Of a DNA stretch of 64,000 nucleotides, positions 46,424-55,327 are shown in pieces; within the stretch, counting starts at the first letter, position 1; each line of letters opens with the position of its first letter. Source of the stretch: 2-02-FULL-66-14 sp037443705 (GTDB lineage Bacteria > Pseudomonadota > Gammaproteobacteria > Burkholderiales > SG8-39); contig JBBINV010000011.1 of the NCBI GenBank assembly GCA_037443705.1, positions 1-64,000 on the forward strand, in the 5' to 3' direction. The notes below the pieces were generated by a model that did not search any database, was not told the origin of the DNA, and was given only the letters and a program-made list of their open reading frames with translations. A program made the position numbers and the translations under genes.

Positions 46424-47704
46424 CTACTTCGCGCGCTTGTCGATCACGCGCTTGGCTTTCCCGATCGAGCGCTCGATCGTGCTGATCGGCACGAGCTTCA
46501 CGTCGGTCGTCACCCCGATCAGCGACTTGATGTTGTGCTTCAGCCGTTCCGTCGAATTCGAATCGGCGGCTCCGGGCTGCAGCTCGACCAGCACGGTCAG
46601 GTGGTCCATCGGGCCGTCCTTGGTAAGCTCGAGCACGTAGTGCGGCGAAAGTTCGGGCTGCCTCAGGATCAGCTCCTCGATCTGCGACGGGAAGACGTTC
46701 ACGCCGCGGATGATCATCATGTCGTCCGATCTCCCGGTGACCTTTTCCATGCGGCGCATGGTGCGCGCGGTGCCGGGAAGCAGGCGCGTGAGGTCGCGCG
46801 TGCGGTAACGGATGATCGGGAGCGCCTCCTTGGTGAGCGAGGTGAAGACGAGCTCGCCCATCTCGCCGTCGGGCAGCACGCGTCCGGTCTGCGGATCGAT
46901 CACCTCGGGGTAGAAGTGGTCCTCCCAGACCGTGAGGCCGTCCTTCGTCTCGATGCACTCCTGTGCCACGCCCGGCCCGATCACCTCGGACAGCCCGTAG
47001 AGGTCGATCGCCTGCAGCGAGGTGCGGCTCTCGATCTTCGCGCGCAGTTCGTTCGTCCAGGGCTCGGCGCCGAAGATGCCGACGCGCAGCGACGCCTTCT
47101 TCGGATCGAGTCCCTGGCGCTCCATTTCGTCCGCGATCGCGAGCATGTAAGAGGGCGTCACCATGATGATCTCGGGTTTGAAGTCCGTGATCAGCTGCAC
47201 CTGACGCTCGGTCATGCCGCCGCCGAGCGGTATCACCGCGAGCCCGAGGCGCTCGGCGCCGTAGTGCGCGCCGAGCCCCCCGGTGAAGAGCCCGTAGCCG
47301 TAGGCGACGTGCACCTTGTCGCCGGGGCGCGCGCCGGCGGCGCGGATCGAGCGCGCCATCACGCCGGACCACGTGTCGATGTCCTTCGCGGTGTAGCCGA
47401 CCACGGTGGGCTTTCCGGTGGTGCCGGAGGAGGCGTGGATGCGCACGATCCGGTCCATCGGCACCGCGAACATCCCGAAGGGATAGGTCTCGCGCAGGTC
47501 CGCCTTGGTGGTGAAAGGAAACTTCCCGAGGTCCTCGAGCGAGCGCAGGCTCTCGGGCTTCACTCCGGCGGCATCGAACTTCCTGCGGTAGTGAGGAACG
47601 TTCTCGTAGGCGTGCGCGAGCGTCCATTTCATGCGCTCGAGCTGCAGCGCGCGCAACTCGTCCCTCGATGCCTTCTCGATCGGCTCCAGCGCAAACGCCT
47701 TCAT
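46424..47704 (-). CDS. paaK: Phenylacetate-CoA ligase PaaK
   Basis: 426 residues; the ATG overlaps the end of the thioesterase gene and is preceded by a G-rich ribosome binding site. AMP-binding motif SSGTTGKPTVVGYT near 95-108, YGLFTGGLG, YGLSEVIGPG, IRYRTRDL and the C-terminal IGKAKRVIDKR lysine motif match PaaK. It activates phenylacetate to phenylacetyl-CoA. Downstream of paaI; other paa oxygenase genes are not in the window. Confidence 0.92.
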   Translation of the reverse strand: MKAFALEPIEKASRDELRALQLERMKWTLAHAYENVPHYRRKFDAAGVKPESLRSLEDLGKFPFTTKADLRETYPFGMFAVPMDRIVRIHASSGTTGKPTVVGYTAKDIDTWSGVMARSIRAAGARPGDKVHVAYGYGLFTGGLGAHYGAERLGLAVIPLGGGMTERQVQLITDFKPEIIMVTPSYMLAIADEMERQGLDPKKASLRVGIFGAEPWTNELRAKIESRTSLQAIDLYGLSEVIGPGVAQECIETKDGLTVWEDHFYPEVIDPQTGRVLPDGEMGELVFTSLTKEALPIIRYRTRDLTRLLPGTARTMRRMEKVTGRSDDMMIIRGVNVFPSQIEELILRQPELSPHYVLELTKDGPMDHLTVLVELQPGAADSNSTERLKHNIKSLIGVTTDVKLVPISTIERSIGKAKRVIDKRAK

Positions 47705-48141
47705 GCTCCCCCTCCGTGGGAATCCACCCAGTGTCCCTTGACCGTGGTCGACTTGCCGCGGAAAGCCGCCACCAGCGCGCCGTCCTGGTTTTCTACGCGC
47801 ACGTCGTACACGCCCGCACGCCCTGCGCGCGCCTGCTCGAGCGCGACCGCGGTGAGCGTGTCGCCGATTCGCGCCGGGGCGAGGTAATCGATCGTGCAAC
47901 CGGCCGCGAACGCGAGCTGGTTGTGGCTGTTGCAGGCGAAGCCGAACGCGGAATCGGCGAGCGTGAAGATCATGCCGCCGTGGCAGGTGCCGGCGCCGTT
48001 CAGCATGTCGCGGCGCACGCGCATCGACAGCCGCGCGTACCCGGGCCGCACCTCCTCGAGCGTCATGCCGAGCAGCTTCGAGACGCCGTCGCCGCGCCAC
48101 ATCGCGGCCGCGGCCGCCTCGGCCAGTTTCGCTCGCTCCAT
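47701..48141 (-). CDS. paaI: Hydroxyphenylacetyl-CoA thioesterase PaaI
   Basis: 146 residues from the ATG at 48141 (a TTG one codon upstream is weaker). Single hot-dog domain with MLNGAGTCHGGMIFTLADSA and AGCTIDYLAPARIGDTL, as in PaaI. It hydrolyses ring-hydroxylated phenylacetyl-CoA, relieving CoA trapping in the phenylacetate pathway. First gene of a paaI-paaK pair and divergent from paaY. Confidence 0.9.
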   Translation of the reverse strand: MERAKLAEAAAAAMWRGDGVSKLLGMTLEEVRPGYARLSMRVRRDMLNGAGTCHGGMIFTLADSAFGFACNSHNQLAFAAGCTIDYLAPARIGDTLTAVALEQARAGRAGVYDVRVENQDGALVAAFRGKSTTVKGHWVDSHGGGA

Positions 48142-48180
48142 CAAAAAAGCTTACACCATCGGCGCTACAATTCCTTCGCC

Positions 48181-48792
48181 ATGGTCAAGGTCTACGCGAT
48201 CGACGGCGTCACGCCCGTCGTCCACCCGGGCGCGTACGTGCATCCTGCGGCGGTGCTGATCGGCGACGTGATCGTGGGACCGCGCGTCTACGTCGGCCCC
48301 GCGGCGTGCCTGCGCGGCGATTTCGGGCGCATCGTCGTGGAGGAGGGCGCGAACATCCAGGACACCTGCGTGCTGCACGCCTTTCCCGATCGCGACCTCG
48401 TGGTGGAGGCCGACGCCCACATCGGCCACGGCGCAATCCTGCACGGCTGCGTCGTGAGAAAGGACGCTCTCGTGGGGATCAACGCGGTCGTGAACGACAA
48501 CGCGGTGGTGGGCGAGCAGGCGATCGTCGCCGCGTGCGCGTTCGTGAAAGCCGGGTTCACCGTGCCGCCGCGCACGCTCGTGGCGGGAGTCCCGGCGAAG
48601 GTGGTGCGCGAGCTGTCGGAAGCCGAACTCGCCTGGAAGCGCGACGCCACGCGCGGCTACCAGGAGCTTGCCGTGAGAAGCCTTCGGACGATGAAGGAGA
48701 CCGTCGCCCTCCAGGAGACAGAATCCCATCGGAAGCGCATCTCGGTCCCCGGGTCGATCCCGCTCTCCGATCTCAAGGTGAAGGCGAAATGA
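48181..48792 (+). CDS. paaY: Gamma-carbonic-anhydrase-like hexapeptide protein PaaY
   Basis: 203 residues with left-handed beta-helix hexapeptide repeats (about 10-150). Zinc-type histidines occur in VLHAF and HIGHGAILHG. The C-terminal helix and MKETVALQETESHRK tail fit PaaY and not CaiE or YrdA, helped by the adjacent paaI and paaK. PaaY acts as a thioesterase or accessory protein in phenylacetate catabolism. Starts a three-gene plus-strand operon; TACAAT at 48166-48171 is a weak -10 candidate. Confidence 0.85.
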   Translation: MVKVYAIDGVTPVVHPGAYVHPAAVLIGDVIVGPRVYVGPAACLRGDFGRIVVEEGANIQDTCVLHAFPDRDLVVEADAHIGHGAILHGCVVRKDALVGINAVVNDNAVVGEQAIVAACAFVKAGFTVPPRTLVAGVPAKVVRELSEAELAWKRDATRGYQELAVRSLRTMKETVALQETESHRKRISVPGSIPLSDLKVKAK

Positions 48793-49340
48793 GCGACACG
48801 GCGCTGCTCATCATCGACCTGCAGAACGACTACTTTCCCGGCGGCAAGATGGAGCTGGAAGGGGCCGAGGACGCGGCTGCAAGGGCCGGCGCGGCGATGA
48901 AGGCATTCAGGGCGAAAGGCTTGCCCGTCATTCACGTACGGCACCTCTCGGTGCGGCCCGGCGCGGCGTTCTTCGTTCCGGGCACCGAAGGCGCGAACAT
49001 CCATTCGAGCGTTCGCCCCCGGGAGGGCGAATCCGTCGTCGAGAAGAATTTCCCGAACAGCTTCCGCGAGACGGGCCTGAAGGGCCTTCTCGAGAAGCAG
49101 GGTGTGCGCAACCTCGTGGTCGCGGGAATGATGACGCACATGTGCGTGGACGCGACCGTGCGCCAGGCCGCGGACTACGGGTTCAGGGTGACGCTGCTCG
49201 CCGATGCGTGCGCGACGCGCGCGCAGACGTACGGCGATGAAACGGTGCCGGCGCGCCAGGTGCACGTCGCGTTCCTCGCGGCGCTGAACGGGCTTTATGC
49301 GAAGGTGCTGGACACCGGAAAATTCCTGGAGGGAGCGTGA
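48789..49340 (+). CDS. Isochorismatase-family cysteine hydrolase
   Basis: 183 residues. Catalytic triad Asp10 (LLIIDLQNDY), Lys86 (VEKNFPNSF) and Cys119 (MMTHMCVDAT), as in nicotinamidase/isochorismatase-like hydrolases. The ATG overlaps paaY and the stop overlaps the enoyl-CoA hydratase gene, so it is likely expressed with acyl-CoA metabolism genes. The substrate is unknown; amidohydrolysis is the usual activity. Confidence 0.85.
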   Translation: MSDTALLIIDLQNDYFPGGKMELEGAEDAAARAGAAMKAFRAKGLPVIHVRHLSVRPGAAFFVPGTEGANIHSSVRPREGESVVEKNFPNSFRETGLKGLLEKQGVRNLVVAGMMTHMCVDATVRQAADYGFRVTLLADACATRAQTYGDETVPARQVHVAFLAALNGLYAKVLDTGKFLEGA

Positions 49341-50113
49341 GCTACGAATTCATTCAGACCGAAGTCAAAGGCCGCGTGGCGGTGGTCACCCTGAACCGTC
49401 CCAGGCAGATGAACGCCCTCAACGCGAAGCTCATGCAGGAGCTCGCGCAGGCGCTCTACGGCTTCGACGCCGACGACGGCATCGGCGCGATCGTGATCGG
49501 CGGGAACGAAAAGGCGTTCGCCGCGGGGGCCGACATCGGCGCGATGAAGGACTACGACTTCCTCGAAGTGTTCAGGTCCGACTACATCACGCGCGACTGG
49601 GAGCACCTGAAGAACATCCGCAAGCCCGTGATCGCCGCGGTTGCGGGCTTCGCGCTCGGCGGCGGCTGCGAGCTCGCGATGATGTGCGACCTCGTGATCG
49701 CGGCCGAGACCGCGAAGTTCGGCCAGCCCGAGATCAACCTCGGGATCTTCCCGGGCGCGGGGGGCACGCAGCGCCTGCCGCGCGCGGTGGGAAAGGCAAA
49801 AGCGATGGATCTCTGCCTCACGGCGCGCATGATGGACGCCTCGGAGGCCGAGCGCGCGGGGCTGGTGTCGCGCGTCGTTCCCGCGGCGAAGCTGATGGAA
49901 GAGGCCATGGCGGTGGCCGAGAAAATCGCGTCGTATTCGCTTCCGGTCGCGATGATGGTGAAAGAGGCAGTCAACCGCGCCTACGAGACGACGCTCGCCG
50001 AGGGGATTCGTTACGAGCGGAGGCTGTTCCACGCCGCATTCGCGCTCGCCGACCAGAAGGAAGGCATGGCCGCGTTCGTGGAGAAGCGCAAGCCGAACTT
50101 CAAGCATCGCTGA
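49337..50113 (+). CDS. Enoyl-CoA hydratase (PaaF/FadB-type crotonase)
   Basis: 258 residues from a GTG overlapping the preceding stop. Crotonase oxyanion-hole segments AAGADIGAM and ALGGGCELAMMCDL, and catalytic Glu residues in the PEINLGIFPGAGGTQRLPR region. The close match to short-chain enoyl-CoA hydratases fits hydration of the phenylacetate ring-cleavage or fatty-acid intermediates. A family B palindrome starts 4 bp after its stop. Confidence 0.9.
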   Translation: MSYEFIQTEVKGRVAVVTLNRPRQMNALNAKLMQELAQALYGFDADDGIGAIVIGGNEKAFAAGADIGAMKDYDFLEVFRSDYITRDWEHLKNIRKPVIAAVAGFALGGGCELAMMCDLVIAAETAKFGQPEINLGIFPGAGGTQRLPRAVGKAKAMDLCLTARMMDASEAERAGLVSRVVPAAKLMEEAMAVAEKIASYSLPVAMMVKEAVNRAYETTLAEGIRYERRLFHAAFALADQKEGMAAFVEKRKPNFKHR

Positions 50114-50116
50114 GCA

Positions 50117-50178
50117 AATGGGGTCAGACTCGACTTGTTCCGTCGCTCAGCTTCCGGAAAGTCGAGTCTGACCCCATT
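50117..50178. repeat. Long palindrome, family B copy 2, at the 5' end of an MFS gene
   Basis: Perfect 20-bp arms (50117-50136 and 50159-50178) with core GGGGTCAGACTCGACTT; the loop has 22 bases. Fifteen bases of each arm are identical to those of the copy at 21437-21487. The element overlaps the first codons of the MFS gene, including its only start upstream of the first membrane helix. Confidence 0.9.
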
Positions 50179-51373
50179 CATTCTCCTCCTCGCCCACATC
50201 CTCTCGATGCTGGGCTTCGGGACCTTCCCGGCGCTGCTGCCGGAGCTGCGCGACGCCTGGCGCCTCTCGAACTCGGAAATGGGCCTCATCGGCAGCAGCT
50301 TCTTCGCCGGCTACATCGCGAGCGTCGCGTACTGGACCGCGCTCACCGATCGCGCCGACGGCCGGCGCGTGTATCTCACGGGAAGCGCGCTCGCCGCGGC
50401 CGGCGGCGCCGGATTCGGGGTCGCTGCCGAAGGTTTCGCGAGCGCCGCGCTGTTTCAGTTCGTGCTCGGCGTCGGTCTCGCGGCGACCTACATGCCGGGG
50501 CTGCGGCTGCTCTCGGACCGTGTGGGCGGCCCTCAGCAGAGCCGCTACATCGCCTTCTACACCTCGTTCTTCGGCATCGGCAACGCGGTGTCGCTGTTTC
50601 TTGCGGGCGCGATTGCGCCCGCCTGGGGCTGGCGCGCCGCGTTCGTGGTATCTGCCGTCGGGCCATTCGTGGCGGGAGTTCTCGTGATTTCGGGATTGCA
50701 GGCCAGGGCGGCCCAAGCCGCTCCCACCCCTTTTTCGCTCGCGCTCCTTTTTCCCGTGCATGCCTGGCGCAAGGTGCTCGCGGTGCGTGCGGCCGCCGGC
50801 TACACGCTCGGCTACATGGTGCATTGCGTGGAGCTGTTCGGCTCGCGCGCGTGGATGGTGGCGTTCCTTTCGTTCTCGGCGGGGCTGCACGCGGGCGGCG
50901 CGACCTTTCCCTGGAACGCGGCCGCGATCGCCGCGGCGGTGAATGTCGCCGCAGTACCGGCCTCGATCCTCGGAAACGAGGCCGCGCTCCGGATCGGGCG
51001 CAGGCCCTGGATCCTCCTGGTGATGCTCTCCTCGGGCGCGGGCGGCATCGCGCTCGCGCTCTCGGCGCCGCTGCACTGGGCGATCGTGCTCGCGATCCTC
51101 ACCGGCTACTCGATGCTCGTGATGGCCGAATCGGCGACCCTCACGGCGGGCCTGGTCGCCGCCGCGCCGCAGGAGCTGCGCGGCGCCGCGATGGGCCTTT
51201 ATTCACTCGCCGGCTTCGGCGGCGGCATGGTGGGCCCTGCGCTCTTCGGCGCGGCGCTCGATGCGGGCGGCGGCGCGGGGAGCCTTCCGGCCTGGGCCTG
51301 GGCCTACGGCGCGATCGGTGCCGGCTGTCTCGCCGCCCCCGTATTCGCCAGGGTCTTCGGCAGGGGACGCTAG
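50135..51373 (+). CDS. MFS transporter with its 5' end inside a palindromic repeat
   Basis: 412 residues from a TTG at 50135 in the left arm of the repeat. The first 14 residues are translated from the repeat; the family-like part begins FILLLAHILSMLGFGTFPAL. The ATG at 50207 would cut the first membrane helix. Twelve hydrophobic segments, the RADGRRVYL loop after helix 2, and GFGGGMVGPALFGAALD in the second half fit MFS antiporters. The substrate is unknown. The native start has probably been displaced or replaced by the repeat. Confidence 0.75.
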   Translation: MFRRSASGKSSLTPFILLLAHILSMLGFGTFPALLPELRDAWRLSNSEMGLIGSSFFAGYIASVAYWTALTDRADGRRVYLTGSALAAAGGAGFGVAAEGFASAALFQFVLGVGLAATYMPGLRLLSDRVGGPQQSRYIAFYTSFFGIGNAVSLFLAGAIAPAWGWRAAFVVSAVGPFVAGVLVISGLQARAAQAAPTPFSLALLFPVHAWRKVLAVRAAAGYTLGYMVHCVELFGSRAWMVAFLSFSAGLHAGGATFPWNAAAIAAAVNVAAVPASILGNEAALRIGRRPWILLVMLSSGAGGIALALSAPLHWAIVLAILTGYSMLVMAESATLTAGLVAAAPQELRGAAMGLYSLAGFGGGMVGPALFGAALDAGGGAGSLPAWAWAYGAIGAGCLAAPVFARVFGRGR

Positions 51374-51403
51374 AATTCAGTTCTTCCTCGGAGGGGAGGG
51401 GTC

Positions 51404-53071
51404 ATGGATCGAATCTGGCTGACGAGCTATCCCGAAGGCGTGCCGGCGGACATCCGCTACGACGCGTACAAGTCAGTAGGCGACCTGTTCGAAAAATCCG
51501 TCAGGCAGTACGCCGAGCGCCCGGCGTTCCATTGCATGGGAAAGACCATCAGCTTCGCGGAGCTCGACCGCCTGTCGCGCGACTTCGGTGCGTGGCTGCA
51601 GTCGAAGGGCCTCGCGAAGGGCGCGCGAGTGGCGATCATGATGCCGAACGTCCTCCAATACCCGGTTGCGCTTTACGGCACCTTGCGCGCGGGTTGCACG
51701 GTGGTGAACGTCAATCCCCTCTACACCGCGCGCGAGCTCGAGCACCAGCTGAAGGACTCGGGCGCAGAAGCGATCGTGATTCTGGAGAACTTCGCGCACA
51801 CGCTGGAGGAAGTGCGCGCGAGGACGCCGGTCAGGCACGTGGTGGTCACGGCGCTTGGCGACATGCTTGGCGCGAAGGGCCTGATCGTCAATTTCGTCGT
51901 CCGGAACGTGAAAAAGATGGTGCCCGCATTCGACCTGCCGGGCGCGCAGCGCTGGAACGCGGTGCTCGGCGAGGGCGCGTCGAAGACGCTCATGCCCATC
52001 GAGACCGGGCACGACGACATCGCGTTCCTCCAGTATACCGGGGGCACCACCGGCGTCTCGAAGGGCGCGATGCTGCTTCATCGCAACATCCTCGCCAACA
52101 TCGAGCAGGCCGCGGCCTGGCTCATCCCGGGCCTGAAGGGCGAGACCGCGGTGATCGTCACCGCGCTGCCGCTCTATCACATCTTCTCGCTCACGGTGAA
52201 CTGCCTCAACATGCTGAAGGTGGGCGGGCTGAACATCCTCATCACCAACCCGCGCGACATCCCGGCTTTCGTAAGAGAGCTCGGCAAGCACCCCTACAAC
52301 ATCATCACGGGGGTGAACACGCTGTTCAACGCGTTCCTGAACGATCCGGATTTCCCGAAGCTCGATTTCTCGAGGGTTAAGCTCTGCATCGGCGGCGGCA
52401 TGGCGGTGCAGAAGGCAGTGGCGGACAAGTGGAAGGAAGTGACGGGCCGCACGCTGCTCGAGGGCTACGGCCTCACCGAGACGAGCCCCTGCGCCACCAT
52501 GAACCCGCTCGATCTCGCCGCCTACAACGGGTCGATCGGCCTTCCGATGCCCTCTACCGAGATCGTGCTGCGCGACGACGCCGACAAGGACGTGCCCCTC
52601 GGCGGCACCGGCGAGATCTGCATTCGCGGGCCCCAGGTCATGAAAGGCTACTGGCAGCGGCCCGACGAGTCCGCGAAGGTCATCGGCCCGGACGGTTTTC
52701 TCCACACCGGCGACATCGGCACGATGGACGAGAAAGGGTTCGTGCGCATCGTGGACCGGAAGAAAGACATGATCCTCGTCTCGGGCTTCAACGTGTACCC
52801 GAACGAAGTCGAGCAGGTCGTCGCCATGCACCCGGGCGTGCTCGAAGTCGCCGCGATCGGCGTGCCCGACGAGCACTCGGGCGAGGTGGTGAAGGTGTTC
52901 GTGGTGAAGAAGGATCCCGCGCTCACCGAAAAGGACATCATCCAGCACTGCCACGACCAGCTCACCGGCTACAAGCGCCCCAAGTACGTGGAGTTCCGCG
53001 CCGAGCTGCCGAAGACCAACGTCGGCAAGATCCTCCGGCGCGCGCTGCGGGACGAGAAGAAGGCCGCTTAG
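51404..53071 (+). CDS. fadD: Long-chain fatty acid-CoA ligase FadD
   Basis: 555 residues with a GGAGGGG ribosome-binding site. ATP/AMP motif YTGGTTGVSKGAML near 210, the FadD linker/VGLP region GSIGLPMPSTE, and the FACS motif HTGDIGTMDEKGFVRIVDRKKD near 440 are complete, with the catalytic lysine in TNVGKILRRAL. It activates long-chain fatty acids at the inner membrane for beta-oxidation or lipid synthesis. It follows MFS on the same strand after 30 bp. Confidence 0.93.
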   Translation: MDRIWLTSYPEGVPADIRYDAYKSVGDLFEKSVRQYAERPAFHCMGKTISFAELDRLSRDFGAWLQSKGLAKGARVAIMMPNVLQYPVALYGTLRAGCTVVNVNPLYTARELEHQLKDSGAEAIVILENFAHTLEEVRARTPVRHVVVTALGDMLGAKGLIVNFVVRNVKKMVPAFDLPGAQRWNAVLGEGASKTLMPIETGHDDIAFLQYTGGTTGVSKGAMLLHRNILANIEQAAAWLIPGLKGETAVIVTALPLYHIFSLTVNCLNMLKVGGLNILITNPRDIPAFVRELGKHPYNIITGVNTLFNAFLNDPDFPKLDFSRVKLCIGGGMAVQKAVADKWKEVTGRTLLEGYGLTETSPCATMNPLDLAAYNGSIGLPMPSTEIVLRDDADKDVPLGGTGEICIRGPQVMKGYWQRPDESAKVIGPDGFLHTGDIGTMDEKGFVRIVDRKKDMILVSGFNVYPNEVEQVVAMHPGVLEVAAIGVPDEHSGEVVKVFVVKKDPALTEKDIIQHCHDQLTGYKRPKYVEFRAELPKTNVGKILRRALRDEKKAA

Positions 53072-53121
53072 TTTCGCGCGATTGACTGACCGCCCCGGCG
53101 CGGGCGTGTAAGCTCCGCGCC

Positions 53122-54039
53122 TTGGTTCCCCGCCACCATCTCGTTCCCGGGCTCGGCTGGATCGGCGTTTCGATCCTGTGCTGGGTGCCGCTTTTTCCGA
53201 TCGCCAAGCGCGTGCTGCCGATCGTGGATGCGTTCGCGATGGGGACGGCACGCTATGTGATCGGCGGGCTGGTGTTCGTGCTGCTGCTGGGGGCTCTCGA
53301 GGGCTGGCAGGCGCTGCGCTACGACGGGCGGCTGGTCGCGGCGGTCGTGTTCGGGGTGATCGGGATCACGGGGTTCAACGGGTTCGTGTGGTACGGGCTC
53401 ACGTTCACGCGGCCGGAGCACGCGGCGATCATCATGGGGATGCAGACGCCGCTGATCGCGCTCGCGGTGTGGCTCACGCGCGGGGTGCGGCCGGCTCCGT
53501 TCACGCTCGCGTGCACGGTTGCCGCGTTCGTGGGCGTGATGCTCGTGGTGACCAAGGGCGACCCCGCGGGGGCGGTCGCGGGCGGCGCGCTCTGGGGCGA
53601 CTTCCTGGTCTTTCTCGGCGCGCTCTCCTGGGTGACGTACACGCTCTCGGGCGCGCGCTTCGCGGGGTGGTCGCCGGTGCGTTTCACTGTGCTCACGGTG
53701 ATTCCCGGGACGTTCGGGTTGTTTCTCTTGAACTTGACTGCAATACGCTACGGGATCGCGTCGGTGCCTACGCCCGAGGCGCTGTGGTCGGTGGGCTGGC
53801 AGATCCTCTATTTTGCGATCGGCACGGTGGTGCTCGGCGTGCTCGGGTTCAATTTCTCGGTGAAGTACCTCGGGCCGCTCAACACGATGCTGATGCTGAA
53901 CCTTGTGCCGGTGGGTGTCTTCGCGGTGGAAGCAGCGCTCGGCCGGAGCTTCGCCGCGATCGAGATTCTCGGCGCCGCGCTCGTGATCGGCGCGCTGGTG
54001 GCGAACAATCTGTACCTCAGGAAGTCCGCGCCAGCGTAA
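53122..54039 (+). CDS. EamA/DMT-family transporter
   Basis: 305 residues from a TTG; an ATG at about residue 39 would remove the first helix. Ten hydrophobic segments in two EamA repeats, with FTRPEHAAIIMGMQTPLIAL and the closing FNFSVKYLGPLNTMLMLNLVP region typical of DMT permeases. Only moderately similar to the EamA protein at 40885, so it is not a recent duplicate. The stop codon lies within the first of three 22-bp tandem repeats. Confidence 0.83.
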   Translation: MVPRHHLVPGLGWIGVSILCWVPLFPIAKRVLPIVDAFAMGTARYVIGGLVFVLLLGALEGWQALRYDGRLVAAVVFGVIGITGFNGFVWYGLTFTRPEHAAIIMGMQTPLIALAVWLTRGVRPAPFTLACTVAAFVGVMLVVTKGDPAGAVAGGALWGDFLVFLGALSWVTYTLSGARFAGWSPVRFTVLTVIPGTFGLFLLNLTAIRYGIASVPTPEALWSVGWQILYFAIGTVVLGVLGFNFSVKYLGPLNTMLMLNLVPVGVFAVEAALGRSFAAIEILGAALVIGALVANNLYLRKSAPA

Positions 54040-54098
54040 TCCGGATTGAACGGACGTATAATCCGGATTGGACGGACCTTTAATCCGGATTGGACGGA
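54037..54098 (+). repeat. Three 22-bp-spaced direct repeats before the DUF4143 gene
   Basis: TAATCCGGATTGRACGGA occurs at 54037-54054, 54059-54076 and 54081-54098, exactly 22 bp apart (the first has A for G at one base). Each contains the palindrome ATCCGGAT. The last copy ends two bases before the ATG at 54100 and supplies GGACGGA as ribosome-binding sequence. The spacing of two helical turns suggests iterated operator sites. Confidence 0.85.
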
Positions 54099-54099
54099 A

Positions 54100-55320
54100 A
54101 TGGCATCTCCTCGCCCGAGGCTCTACCCGCGCTTTGCCGCCGCACGCGTCGCGGCAGCGCTCAGGGACACCCCGGTCGTGCTCGTGAATGGGCCGCGACA
54201 GAGCGGGAAGACGACGCTCGTGCGCGAGTTGATCGCCGGGCGGCGGGACTACGTCACCCTGGATGACGCGACCGAGCTCGCCGCGGCGAACGCCGACCCG
54301 ACGGGTTTCGTGCGCCGTTTCGACCGCGTCGCGATAGACGAGGTGCAGCGCGCGCCCGGGTTGCTGCGCGCGATCAAGAAGGCCGTCGATGACGACCGGC
54401 GGCCGGGGAGGTTCCTGCTCACCGGCTCGGCGAACCTGCTCTCCCTGCCCCGGGTGGCGGAAAGCCTCGCCGGCCGCATGGAGGTGGTGACGCTGCTTCC
54501 GCTTTCGCGATCGGAGCTCCGGCGCCGGCGGCCGAGCTTTCTCCGTGACGCCTTTTCGGGCCGGGTCGGTCCGGCACAGCTGCGGAAGCCGTTGGAGCTC
54601 GAGCGCGCGGTCGAAAGCGGCGGCTACCCCGCGTTGCTGGCGCGCACCACGGACGCACGCCGGCGCGCGTGGGCTCGCGAGTACCTCCGGTCGGTCGTTG
54701 AACGCGATGCCCGCGACGCCGCGGATATCGAGAAGCTCGACCAGCTCCCGCGCCTGCTTCGCGCAATGGCGCATAACGCCGCGCAGCTCGCGAATTTCAC
54801 CCGCCTGGGTGCGGCGATCGGATTGGACGACAAGACGACCCGGAAGTACGTGGGCGTTCTGGAGCGCCTGTACCTGGTGCAAAGGGTCGCGCCATGGTCG
54901 CGCAATCGGCTGAAACGGGTGGTCAAGGCGCCGAAGCTTCATTTCCTCGACTCGGGGCTGCTCGGCGCGATATCGCCCGTGTCGGGAGATCGTCCGGCGT
55001 TCGGGCGAGCGCTTGAGACGTTTGTCTTTTCGGAGCTTGCCAAGCAGGCGGCGATCCTGGAGTCGCCTCCCGCAATCCACTACTACCGCGACAAGGACCA
55101 GCTCGAGGTCGACTTCGTGCTCGAGGACGAGCGTGGCCGGGTCGTGGGCGTTGAAGTCAAGGCTGCGGCAAGTGTCGGGCTTTCCGATTTCCGCGGCCTG
55201 CGCAGGCTGTCGAAAGCCGTAGGGCGCGGCTTTGCCCTCGGCGTCGTTTTCTACGACGGCGGTTCGACGGCGCCTTTCGGAGACCGGCTCTTCGCAGCGC
55301 CGATATCGACCCTGTTCTGA
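54100..55320 (+). CDS. AAA ATPase with DUF4143 domain
   Basis: 406 residues. N-terminal ATPase domain with Walker A GPRQSGKTT (31-39), Walker B VAIDEVQ and sensor LLTGSANLL. A winged-helix-like middle region leads to a DUF4143 C-terminal domain (about 300-385), whose EVDFVLEDERGRVVGVEVK segment resembles a PD-(D/E)XK nuclease core. Such genes occur as patchily distributed singletons, and their function is not known; a toxin-antitoxin or defence role has been considered. The ATG at 54100 is chosen because upstream in-frame codons are repeat sequence. Confidence 0.8.
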   Translation: MASPRPRLYPRFAAARVAAALRDTPVVLVNGPRQSGKTTLVRELIAGRRDYVTLDDATELAAANADPTGFVRRFDRVAIDEVQRAPGLLRAIKKAVDDDRRPGRFLLTGSANLLSLPRVAESLAGRMEVVTLLPLSRSELRRRRPSFLRDAFSGRVGPAQLRKPLELERAVESGGYPALLARTTDARRRAWAREYLRSVVERDARDAADIEKLDQLPRLLRAMAHNAAQLANFTRLGAAIGLDDKTTRKYVGVLERLYLVQRVAPWSRNRLKRVVKAPKLHFLDSGLLGAISPVSGDRPAFGRALETFVFSELAKQAAILESPPAIHYYRDKDQLEVDFVLEDERGRVVGVEVKAAASVGLSDFRGLRRLSKAVGRGFALGVVFYDGGSTAPFGDRLFAAPISTLF

Positions 55321-55327
55321 CGAAGCA

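Noticed and set aside
54037..54098. CRISPR-like array
   Set aside because: Only three units with 4-bp gaps, far too short for spacers, no cas genes, and the units lie at a gene start; operator-like iterons explain it better.
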